Assembly: GCA_023266115.1 (NCBI GenBank)
Contig: JAHFRU010000013.1
Location: 19,904 to 83,903, forward strand
DNA from: Gammaproteobacteria bacterium
GTDB lineage: Bacteria; Pseudomonadota; Gammaproteobacteria; VBWC01
Reading direction: 5' to 3'
Length of the DNA stretch: 64,000 nt
Part shown: one piece after another, positions 57,571-64,000 of the stretch
Layout of the letters: each line of letters starts with the position of its first letter
Position numbering within the stretch: the stretch's first letter is position 1
Notes under the pieces: model-generated
The model's database searches: none
Seen by the model: only the letters and a program-made list of their open reading frames with translations
Told to the model about the DNA's origin: nothing
Made by a program: the position numbers and the translations under genes

Positions 57571-58146
57571 TTACAGGCGCTCGACAATACTGTCCATCAT
57601 TCGATACCGCGCCCCGGTGGCAGCGCATGTTGCCTGACCGTCTCCGTCCAGGGGAAGATCGAGTCGCTCGCCGTGTTCGTTCATCCATCCGATGTGTCTC
57701 GCCGGAACCCCGACAACCAACGCATATGCCGGCACGTCGCGATTAACGACAGCCCCTGCCGCGATGAAGGCATACTTGCCAATTGTGACACCACACACGA
57801 TCGTACAATTCGCTCCCAATGTCGCGCCACGCCTCACCACGGTATCGCGATACTCATGTTTGCGCGACACATGGCTTCTCGGGTTATAGACATTCGTGAA
57901 AACCATACTCGGGCCGCAAAACACGTCATCCTCGAGCGTCACATTGTCATACACCGATACGTTATTCTGAATCTTGACGTTATTTCCGATGATGACCTTG
58001 CTCCCGATAAATACGTTCTGACCGAGCGAACAATCCCTGCCGATTCTTGCACCGGCGCAAATATGAACCCAATGCCAGATGCGGGTGTTGTCGCCAATCT
58101 GCGCCCCGGCGTCAATGATCGCGGTTTCGTGGGCCATGTACGCCAT
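57571..58146 (-). CDS. wbpD: WbpD-like UDP-diacetamido-glucuronate N-acetyltransferase
   Basis: Left-handed beta-helix protein with [40 protein letters not shown] and [20 protein letters not shown], the blocks conserved in WbpD/WlbB acetyltransferases, then [17 protein letters not shown]. It acetylates the 3-amino group added by WbpE, using acetyl-CoA. ATG 58146 is preferred over a TTG at 58152. Order wbpB-wbpD-wbpE on one strand with tiny gaps. Confidence 0.9.
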   Translation of the reverse strand: MAYMAHETAIIDAGAQIGDNTRIWHWVHICAGARIGRDCSLGQNVFIGSKVIIGNNVKIQNNVSVYDNVTLEDDVFCGPSMVFTNVYNPRSHVSRKHEYRDTVVRRGATLGANCTIVCGVTIGKYAFIAAGAVVNRDVPAYALVVGVPARHIGWMNEHGERLDLPLDGDGQATCAATGARYRMMDSIVERL

Positions 58147-58148
58147 AA

Positions 58149-59195
58149 TCAATATTCCAGAGGCAGGGCCATCGTGCGGCCATCACGGGCGGATAGATAC
58201 GCTGCAATCAGCACCTCAAGAGAACGCAGGCCTTCTCTTCCATCCGTTTCCGGTTCCGCCTCGCCGCGCAGCACATTGATGACGTTATCGTAATAGAGCG
58301 GATGACCGAACCCGTAAAGACTGGTCGTCTGATAGCTTGCATCGCGGATTGTCTGATCATAATCGCGTGGTTCCGAAAATCCCCAGTGCTGAATTTCATT
58401 CACCGCAACACCGCCGATTCTGACTGTGCCGTTTTCGCCCAATACCGTTATCGAGCCCTCGTAATTCTTGGGGTACGTCAGCATCGTGACGCTCATGGAA
58501 CCCAGCGCACCGGAGCGCCAGCGAATATTGAGCACGCCAGTATCCTCGACTTGTATGCTGCGCGCCAGCGTGCCCGTCATCGCCTGTACGCTCTCCACCG
58601 GCCCGATCAGCCAATCGAGAAGGTCCACGTAATGGCTCGCCTGATTCATCAATGCGCCGCCATCCAGTTCCCACGTGCCACGCCACTTCGCGCTGTCATA
58701 GTAAGACTGCGGTCGTGTCCAGAACACATTGATGTTGACCATGTAGATGCGCCCGAATCGCTTTTCTTCAATGGCGCGCTTTAGTAGCTGTAGCGTCGTA
58801 TTGCGGCGATTCTGTTTGACGACAAAAAGATAGACTCCCGCGACATCGCACGCCCGCACCATCGCCAGTCCATCCTGCCAGCGGGTCGCCATGGGTTTCT
58901 CAGTCATCACATGACGCCCGGATTCAGCGATCTGAATGGTCTGCCGCGGATGCAAGCCCGATGGGGTGGCGAGAACAACACAGTCGGCTCGAGTAGACTT
59001 CAATAAACTGGCAAGATCGCTATGTCCTTCTGCACCGGCCTTACGGACTGCTTCGTTTAGTGCCTTCGGATCGGTGTCACAAATATCAACGAGCTCGCAA
59101 CGATCGGAGTGTCTTTCGATCGCCGAGAAATGGTTCTGAGCGATTCGCCCAGCCCCCACAATGGCAAAGCGGATCTTACGGTCTATGATCGACAT
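58149..59195 (-). CDS. wbpB: WbpB-like UDP-GlcNAcA 3-dehydrogenase (Gfo/Idh/MocA family)
   Basis: [20 protein letters not shown] binds [19 protein letters not shown] contains the catalytic EKP, and [20 protein letters not shown] is the WlbA/WbpB substrate block. It oxidises the 3-hydroxyl of UDP-GlcNAcA. The required 6-dehydrogenase (WbpA) is not in this window, so UDP-GlcNAcA must come from a gene elsewhere. Confidence 0.9.
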   Translation of the reverse strand: MSIIDRKIRFAIVGAGRIAQNHFSAIERHSDRCELVDICDTDPKALNEAVRKAGAEGHSDLASLLKSTRADCVVLATPSGLHPRQTIQIAESGRHVMTEKPMATRWQDGLAMVRACDVAGVYLFVVKQNRRNTTLQLLKRAIEEKRFGRIYMVNINVFWTRPQSYYDSAKWRGTWELDGGALMNQASHYVDLLDWLIGPVESVQAMTGTLARSIQVEDTGVLNIRWRSGALGSMSVTMLTYPKNYEGSITVLGENGTVRIGGVAVNEIQHWGFSEPRDYDQTIRDASYQTTSLYGFGHPLYYDNVINVLRGEAEPETDGREGLRSLEVLIAAYLSARDGRTMALPLEY

Positions 59196-59225
59196 GTTCA
59201 GTCCTCAACGGGATACGACATGCTT

Positions 59226-59256
59226 TATATAGGGTGCGGTGTACGCTTTTCGTCAA
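59226..59256 (-). promoter_or_regulatory. Candidate internal promoter ahead of wbpB
   Basis: In the 79-base gap before wbpB, TTGACG (59251-59256) and TATATA (59226-59231) are 19 bases apart on the minus strand. The spacing is long, so this is weak. It could boost the wbp genes independently of the ops-controlled start. Confidence 0.35.
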
Positions 59257-59274
59257 AGCAGACATCGTCGGCGA

Positions 59275-61032
59275 TCATAGGGAGGCAAGCAGACTATGGG
59301 GGGTTCCTTCTTCCGCCAGCGTGCCCTTGTCGATCCGGCATAGTCGGTCACAATGCTCAACGGTGGACAGCCGATGCGCAACGATAAGGATAGTTTTTCG
59401 TCCCCGAAGCGCCATGACCGCCCGCATGACATCGCGTTCGGTGACGGTGTCCAGCGCACTCGTCGCCTCGTCCAACACCAGTACTTCAGGATCATGATAG
59501 AGGGCACGAGCTATTCCTATACGCTGCCGCTGCCCGCCTGACAGTCGAACACCGCGCTCGCCGACCAGCGTCTCCAGCCCTTGCGGCAGGCTACTGACAA
59601 ACGTCTCCAACTGCGCCGCCTTGATTGCGCGCCACACGGCGGCATCATCTATTTGGTCACTTGGCAAACCAAATGCCACATTCCGGCGGAGTGTGTCATC
59701 CGTGAGATAGATAGCCTGGGGTACGTATCCGATCTGGTCTTGCCACGAGCGCAGATTCAGATGGATGTCCCGCCCATCGACCAGCACTTGCCCATTATCG
59801 GGCGAGAGCAAGCCCAGGATTATGTCGACCAGCGTACTTTTTCCAGAGCCGCTGGGGCCGATGATTCCTACGGTTTCGCCCTTTCGGACCACGAATAACA
59901 GATGACTAAGTGTTGGCGATATTGCGCCAGGGTAAGTAAAGCCGACATCGATGAGACGTATCTCCTTTTGTAAAATGTTCCGGTCAGCGGGATCGTGAAT
60001 TACCGGGTCAACCGGGCGAAGGCAAAGTTCCGCGTGAAGCGTATTGATTACCGGCAACCCGTAGCGCAGAGATTGCACTGAGCTCAGCACCCGGGTAACA
60101 GACGGCATTAGCCGGAATGCCGCCGCCGCAAAGAGTCCAAGAGTCGGAATAACGCTTGCCATGTTGCGCCCTTGCGCCAACATAACCAGTACCAGAATCG
60201 CAAGTCCTGTGACAGCGAGAACCTCCATCCAGAGGCGCGGAATCTGGTGCAGCGTGGCATGCAGCCGCATGGTTCTGGCGCTCTGCGCATTGTGAACATC
60301 ATATCTCATCAAGAACTCGCGCTCGCGTCCCAGCAGCTTTACATCCTTCACGCCGCCAAGCCCCTCCTGCAATTGCTGGAGACGCAGGCCTTCGTGGTAC
60401 TGGCGCAGCCGGCCCCAGTGCAATACGTGCGCGTGGGTAGCGCGATAGAATCCCCACACAGCGAGGCTCAGCACAAAAACAACCGTCAATGCTCCCAACG
60501 GCTCGAATACAAATAACAGACTTGCGATACCAATCAAAATCATACCTTCAGTAAGAAGCAATGTACCGGGAATCACCGCGTTACTGGTAAAAACACCCAC
60601 TTCAGTAATAGCATTACGAATCAGTTGCGCTGAGTTGTGCTGCAGGTGAAAGGTATACGGTTGATGCAAGTAGATAGTAAAAAGCTGCTGCGAGAGACGT
60701 GCTTGAAGGTTAAAAGCAAAGCGCATCTGTCGCCACGCAAGAAACGCAAGGAACGTTGCTTTGATGAAATAAATACCGACGAGCATGAGCACGCCCGCAA
60801 TGATCAGCGCCTCGTGATCGGGATTCCCAAGCGCGTCAAGCGCCGGCCGGAGCGCCGGGTATCTATCGGTAACATCTTCCTGTGCCAATAAAGAAACAGC
60901 AGGAATAACCATTCCAATACCCAGTGTCTCCAGCATCATGCCAACGACCATCAATACCAGCAATGCCATTGCACCCTTGCGCTCACTCGGCGCAAGGATG
61001 TTCCACACTTTCCGGAGCGAAGAAACATTCAT
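59275..61032 (-). CDS. ABC exporter, MsbA/PglK-like (putative lipid-linked glycan flippase)
   Basis: A half-transporter with six predicted spans (about 1-320) and a C-terminal ATPase: Walker A IGPSGSGKSTLVDIIL, signature RLSGGQRQRIGIARAL, Walker B VLVLDEATSALD, switch His VAHRLSTV. This domain order and the polysaccharide context resemble PglK, which flips lipid-linked glycans. No Wzx-like flippase was found in the locus, so this protein may fill that role. A lipid A exporter (MsbA) is the alternative. Confidence 0.88.
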   Translation of the reverse strand: MNVSSLRKVWNILAPSERKGAMALLVLMVVGMMLETLGIGMVIPAVSLLAQEDVTDRYPALRPALDALGNPDHEALIIAGVLMLVGIYFIKATFLAFLAWRQMRFAFNLQARLSQQLFTIYLHQPYTFHLQHNSAQLIRNAITEVGVFTSNAVIPGTLLLTEGMILIGIASLLFVFEPLGALTVVFVLSLAVWGFYRATHAHVLHWGRLRQYHEGLRLQQLQEGLGGVKDVKLLGREREFLMRYDVHNAQSARTMRLHATLHQIPRLWMEVLAVTGLAILVLVMLAQGRNMASVIPTLGLFAAAAFRLMPSVTRVLSSVQSLRYGLPVINTLHAELCLRPVDPVIHDPADRNILQKEIRLIDVGFTYPGAISPTLSHLLFVVRKGETVGIIGPSGSGKSTLVDIILGLLSPDNGQVLVDGRDIHLNLRSWQDQIGYVPQAIYLTDDTLRRNVAFGLPSDQIDDAAVWRAIKAAQLETFVSSLPQGLETLVGERGVRLSGGQRQRIGIARALYHDPEVLVLDEATSALDTVTERDVMRAVMALRGRKTILIVAHRLSTVEHCDRLCRIDKGTLAEEGTPHSLLASL

Positions 61033-61185
61033 GTAGAAACTTACAAACCCATTAACCGGCAGTTTTCTTCACGCGCGGGGACCGGGCATATGGTCCGAAA
61101 TCGGCGCACATCGCGCCTGCGCGGAATTCCGGATCCCACAGAAAGCGTATCGCTCATCTGATCCCGCTCAAGCGGACCAAACACG

Positions 61186-62262
61186 CTATTGACCCTGCAA
61201 CACATCGGTACCCTTCCGCACTCTTTCAATGAAATCGGCCAGAAATGCCGCGATCACACCCAGCATCAGTCCGAGAGCGACCGCCAGCGCGATAATCATA
61301 TTTTTCTTTGGCTTTACCGGGTATTTCGTGGCAACTATTTCGCCATCTTGCGTATACGGCCTGAAGTTATCACCAGGGAACTTATAACTATTCAGTCGCT
61401 CGATCTCAATCTGCTTTTCGCGCAAATGGTCGATATAAGGATCGTCCGCCTCTCGCTTTAGCAGGGCCTCAAGTTCCGCTTGCAGCACCGCAGTCCCTCG
61501 CATATAACCGCGCACCATGTCATTGCTGGCGATGATAGCGATCTCATTTCTTCCGTCAGTGCCCCCTGACGAACGCAACAACACGTTGCCTTTTATTCCT
61601 AACTGTTTTGCCAAAGCCAAATCCTGTTGCAAACGTGCTATCTCATCCTCGCGAGACATCCGGGCTTTCTGCCGAAGCATGGCGATATCCAACACTGCGC
61701 TATCCCTCACCGCCTCCAGTCTACTTTTTACCCCGGCAATAAGATTGGCGATATATCGTTCACGCGTGAAATCCAGATACTGGCGCAGAATCCTGGCGGA
61801 CAATGCCGGATCCTGATGCGTGTAGGAAATAGTTACGTGCGAAACGGGGAAATCTTTTTCTCTGCCAAATATAATCGGAACAGGATTGCGCAACCATCTC
61901 GCCTGGTCATTAGTCGCTCCCGGAAACAGTTCCGGGGTTTTTTCCACGAACAGCCGCCATTGCTCGCGGAGCCGGAGCGTTGCCTGAAATTCCTGAAATA
62001 CTGCTTCTGACTTGAACTCGGCAGAGGGATGATGAGGCACACTCACAACTACAGTGTCAGTACCCGGTGCCAGTAACTTTACCGATGCCTCATACGCCGG
62101 TGGTGTAATGAATACATAGAAAATTGCCATAAACAATGTGGCGGCACAGACGCAAAAAATCAGCGCTTTTCTCTTGACCAGTAAACGATATATATCGAGC
62201 GTCGATATCTCATCGCCCGGAAATTGAACTATCTGCAAGCGGCGATCATTTGCATCAATCAT
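61186..62262 (-). CDS. wzz: Wzz-type chain-length determinant (polysaccharide co-polymerase)
   Basis: Two membrane spans flank a long periplasmic coiled domain: span 1 (AATLFMAIFYVFITPPAYEA, about 38-57) and span 2 near the C-terminus (MIIALAVALGLMLGVIAAFL). A YPVKPKK element precedes the second span, matching the Pro-rich Wzz motif. Sets polymer length with Wzy. First structural gene of the locus. A 153-base gap separates it from the ABC exporter; I see no gene there. Confidence 0.88.
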   Translation of the reverse strand: MIDANDRRLQIVQFPGDEISTLDIYRLLVKRKALIFCVCAATLFMAIFYVFITPPAYEASVKLLAPGTDTVVVSVPHHPSAEFKSEAVFQEFQATLRLREQWRLFVEKTPELFPGATNDQARWLRNPVPIIFGREKDFPVSHVTISYTHQDPALSARILRQYLDFTRERYIANLIAGVKSRLEAVRDSAVLDIAMLRQKARMSREDEIARLQQDLALAKQLGIKGNVLLRSSGGTDGRNEIAIIASNDMVRGYMRGTAVLQAELEALLKREADDPYIDHLREKQIEIERLNSYKFPGDNFRPYTQDGEIVATKYPVKPKKNMIIALAVALGLMLGVIAAFLADFIERVRKGTDVLQGQ

Positions 62263-62269
62263 CTTGAGA

Positions 62270-62407
62270 CTACCTCGTTATCAGTCGTTGATATCCGCTA
62301 TTGAAGTCAACGGAACGTGATTTGACCCCGACGCGGTATATCGTTGGCTCCAAAACCTCACGGAATTCCCACGCTACCGCCCTGCAGTGAACCTTTCCGG
62401 ACCGCAT
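62270..62407 (-). CDS. Candidate 45-codon leader ORF spanning the ops element
   Basis: An ATG at 62407 follows AAAGGAGAAGG (AGGAG at 62412-62416, four bases away). The frame encodes 45 residues beginning MRSGKVHC and ends TAG at 62270-62272, seven bases before the wzz ATG. The ops element lies inside it. No homology is recognised; composition is not strongly protein-like. It may couple ribosomes to the antiterminated polymerase, or be fortuitous. Confidence 0.35.
   Translation of the reverse strand: MRSGKVHCRAVAWEFREVLEPTIYRVGVKSRSVDFNSGYQRLITR
62370..62381 (-). promoter_or_regulatory. ops element (RfaH recruitment site)
   Basis: The minus strand reads GGCGGTAGCGTG, an exact 12-base match to the enterobacterial ops sequence at which RfaH binds paused RNA polymerase. 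It is preceded by GCAG, as in JUMPstart leaders (CAGG before GGCGGTAG). It lies 108 bases before the wzz ATG, on the operon strand, and just downstream of an RfaH-like gene. Confidence 0.82.
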
Positions 62408-62428
62408 CCTTCTCCTTTCACTTCATCG

Positions 62429-62446
62429 CACGGACACTTGTCCGTG
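62429..62446. promoter_or_regulatory. 18-bp perfect inverted repeat (operator or hairpin)
   Basis: CACGGACA, two bases, TGTCCGTG: eight-base arms with a two-base centre. It lies between the winged-helix gene stop (62462) and the ops element, and has no U-run. The symmetry and short centre are more like a dimeric regulator's operator than a terminator. Confidence 0.6.
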
Positions 62447-62461
62447 ATACGCATCAACCGA

Positions 62462-63094
62462 TCAGACGTTCCCGCCCTGATCCGGACCCGCGTCAAACCG
62501 CAGGATACTGGGCACCAGAACACGCCCGTCGTCATACTGACTGACCAGCACCCGATACGTGTCCGCAGGAGACACCAGCTCAGTAACTACGAACGCATGG
62601 CACGCTGGTACTTCAGCCAGCGTCCGATATACTGGCTTTTTCACGACACGCTCGCATTTTGTGCCTGTGTCAAAAACACCAATCACGTCGATTTCCATTT
62701 CGATGGCACGCAATGACGCAATTTCTGCAAGATCCGATACGCCGCATAACACGATTTCGTTCCAGCCGTTGCTGCGGCATTTATCAAAAACCCTGGCGCA
62801 TGAATCGCTCGCCTCCCGATAAAACGAGAAGGAGTATGAAAGATAACGCGACGTCAACCGGCTCTTTTCCGCAAATCCCGTCGGTGTCAGGTAATAAAGA
62901 TAACGATTCGCGGGTACTTGGGATATCTTGACGTAACCCGTGCGAATACACCGCTTCAGATACGAATTCGCCAACCCCAGCGCGACGCCCATTTGCTTGG
63001 CCAAGTGGCGCTGACTGACCTCACCCTGCCGGTCGATCGCGTCGAGCAGCTGTAACGTCAGATGATCCTTCTTTATTTTCTTGTCATCCGACAT
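62462..63094 (-). CDS. Winged-helix regulator with Rossmann-like C-terminal domain
   Basis: Residues 1-80 form a MarR-like winged helix (LTLQLLDAIDRQGEVSQRHL, AKQMGVALGLANSYLKRC as recognition helix, NRYLYYLTPTGFAEKSRL as wing), the type annotated as EPS-associated MarR regulators. Residues ~110-205 look like a CoA/NAD-binding or PglD-type Rossmann fold: NEIVLCGVSDLAEIASLRAI, then IDVIGVFDTGT. It may sense a sugar nucleotide or cofactor. RBS GGAG six bases before the ATG. It lies between rfaH-like and the ops leader. Confidence 0.75.
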   Translation of the reverse strand: MSDDKKIKKDHLTLQLLDAIDRQGEVSQRHLAKQMGVALGLANSYLKRCIRTGYVKISQVPANRYLYYLTPTGFAEKSRLTSRYLSYSFSFYREASDSCARVFDKCRSNGWNEIVLCGVSDLAEIASLRAIEMEIDVIGVFDTGTKCERVVKKPVYRTLAEVPACHAFVVTELVSPADTYRVLVSQYDDGRVLVPSILRFDAGPDQGGNV

Positions 63095-63128
63095 GCGCCG
63101 CTCCGGGCATCAAACAATGCTGAAACGA

Positions 63129-63680
63129 TCAACTCGCCAACGCGACCAGACGGACGTCAACGTTGAGCCGCACCTGCTTGCCCATGATATCGAGCAACAC
63201 CAGCACGCGTTCAGTGCCTGACGCCGCAAGAAATATCGCCTCGTAACCGGCCATGGGTCCACCCTCGATCCGGATACGATCGCCCGGCCTTGCAACCGCA
63301 TAATCCAGCTCATGTAGCCCGTCGCTGCCTTCACGTGCCCTGAGCAAATCGATCAGACCGTCAGGAACGACCGCCGGCGCGTACCCGAAGCGAACGAGAT
63401 TTGCCACACCGCGCGTCGACCGGATCGGCGACCAATTGTCGGTTTTCTCATCGAGGTATATGAACAGGTAGCGGGGAAACAATGGTGTGACGGTCGTTAC
63501 GCTACGACGTGACCGCAGGGAATTCAGCTGCGCCATGGGTAAATAGACCGGAAACCCCTGTCGCTCGAGATGGGTTCGCGCAACGGTCTCTTGGCGCGGC
63601 CTTGTATGCACTACGTACCAGCGTCCTGCGTCAGCCCCCTTCTGCGACATCTGCCAGGCCTGCTCCGGAGAAGAATCCAT
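63129..63680 (-). CDS. RfaH/NusG-family antiterminator
   Basis: RWYVVHTRPRQETVARTHLERQGF opens the NGN domain (split here: RWYVVHTRPRQE and TVARTHLERQGF), followed by PLFPRYLFIYLDE, the RfaH/NusG signature, and a C-terminal KOW-like segment (GDRIRIEGGPMAGYEAIF). It should bind RNA polymerase at ops and suppress pausing and Rho termination in the polysaccharide operon. A UpxY-type label is equally valid. Start taken at ATG 63680; a TTG lies at 63686. Confidence 0.9.
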   Translation of the reverse strand: MDSSPEQAWQMSQKGADAGRWYVVHTRPRQETVARTHLERQGFPVYLPMAQLNSLRSRRSVTTVTPLFPRYLFIYLDEKTDNWSPIRSTRGVANLVRFGYAPAVVPDGLIDLLRAREGSDGLHELDYAVARPGDRIRIEGGPMAGYEAIFLAASGTERVLVLLDIMGKQVRLNVDVRLVALAS

Positions 63681-63707
63681 TTTCAATTTGTAAACAGACG
63701 GTTATTA

Positions 63708-63726
63708 GCGTTCATAGCGTGAACGC
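63708..63726. promoter_or_regulatory. Inverted repeat at the rfaH-like promoter start point
   Basis: GCGTTCA, five bases, TGAACGC: seven-base perfect arms. It begins just downstream of the -10 box (63731-63736) on the minus strand, covering the predicted start point. The placement is that of a repressor operator. Confidence 0.55.
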
Positions 63727-63730
63727 GCGC

Positions 63731-63759
63731 ATTAGACCGCAACGACGGTAAAAATGCAA
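63731..63759 (-). promoter_or_regulatory. Promoter of the rfaH-like gene
   Basis: On the minus strand, TTGCAT (63754-63759) and TCTAAT (63731-63736) are 17 bases apart. Transcription would start near 63725, inside the inverted repeat, about 45 bases before the ATG at 63680. Confidence 0.55.
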
Positions 63760-63945
63760 ATCGGGGGTTGCCGCCGGCACATTGGTCAACATTCCCGCGA
63801 TATCGGATCAGAATGCTTTCATCGAAGGCTTCAACCGGACCTGCCGCAACAACACGCTGGTTGCCGGACCTGCCACGCCGAGACTGTAAATCAGATTGTG
63901 TAACTGCTCATAGACCAATACTCTTAATAGTAAAGGAGAAGGGAA

Positions 63946-64000
63946 ATGAGCAGAACAGTCATTCCAGAAGATATCGCGGCATTGGCCCGCAAGGTTGGCA
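63946..64000 (+). CDS. Unidentified gene, 5' end only
   Basis: AGGAG (63934-63938) seven bases before ATG 63946 opens MSRTVIPEDIAALARKVG, cut off by the window edge. 18 residues are too few to assign. A weak TTGTGT-17-TACTCT promoter lies at 63896-63924. It diverges from the regulator genes and may be another part of the polysaccharide system. Confidence 0.6.
   Translation, partial: MSRTVIPEDIAALARKVG

Noticed and set aside
61041..61229. 62-residue minus-strand ORF in the gap between wzz and the ABC exporter
   Set aside because: Its first third overlaps wzz in another frame, and the rest is Arg/Cys-rich with no family resemblance.

Overview
The window reads as a chromosomal segment of a gammaproteobacterium of moderately high G+C. 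The evidence is the neighbourhood itself: mfd next to csiV, an S-methyl-5'-thioinosine phosphorylase of the Pseudomonas type, nagZ, a GlyGly-CTERM protein, and a polysaccharide locus whose gene types and partial order match the Pseudomonas aeruginosa O-antigen (wbp) clusters. I cannot name genus or species. No rRNA, tRNA, insertion sequence, phage or CRISPR array was seen.

Positions 1 to about 22,700 are conserved housekeeping DNA: a partial PilZ protein, a frameshifted bacteriohemerythrin, an Smr protein, Mfd, a PAS chemoreceptor, peptide deformylase, CsiV, a purine salvage pair (hpt and MTI phosphorylase) behind a clear sigma70-type promoter, a large Calx-beta surface protein, a dihaem cytochrome c peroxidase, a putative peptidoglycan-recycling group (solute-binding lipoprotein, signal-less YkuD enzyme, two permeases, NagZ), a CYTH phosphatase, RlmD, a PolB-like exonuclease and CysM.

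Positions 22,797 to 62,262 form one long unidirectional (minus-strand) surface polysaccharide locus of about 40 genes, many overlapping by 1 to 14 bases. From its promoter-proximal end it holds wzz, an MsbA/PglK-like ABC exporter, wbpB-wbpD-wbpE, sugar epimerases and aminotransferases, asparagine synthetase-like amidotransferase 1, acyltransferases, a WbqC/deacetylase-like module, amidotransferase 2, a neuA / 2-hydroxyacid dehydrogenase / neuB / neuC group, methyltransferases and glycosyltransferases, an O-antigen polymerase-like protein, amidotransferase 3, and finally a wbpV-wbpL-wbpM-like trio with galU. The expected product is a Wzy-type heteropolysaccharide, probably O-antigen, started on N-acetylquinovosamine or a related sugar, with amidated and acylated uronic or nonulosonic acids. 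This is inference from families.

The control region lies at 62,263 to 63,760. It contains an RfaH/NusG-like antiterminator gene with its own promoter and a palindrome near the start point, a winged-helix protein with a Rossmann-like C-terminal part, an 18-bp palindrome, and on the operon strand a perfect 12-base match to the RfaH ops element (GGCGGTAGCGTG) between the regulators and wzz. A 45-codon leader ORF with a strong ribosome-binding site spans ops. The locus therefore seems to carry its own RfaH/ops antitermination system for a 39-kb transcript. At least two genes in the operon are broken remnants (a formyltransferase and a small unknown ORF). A plus-strand gene starting at 63,946 runs off the window.
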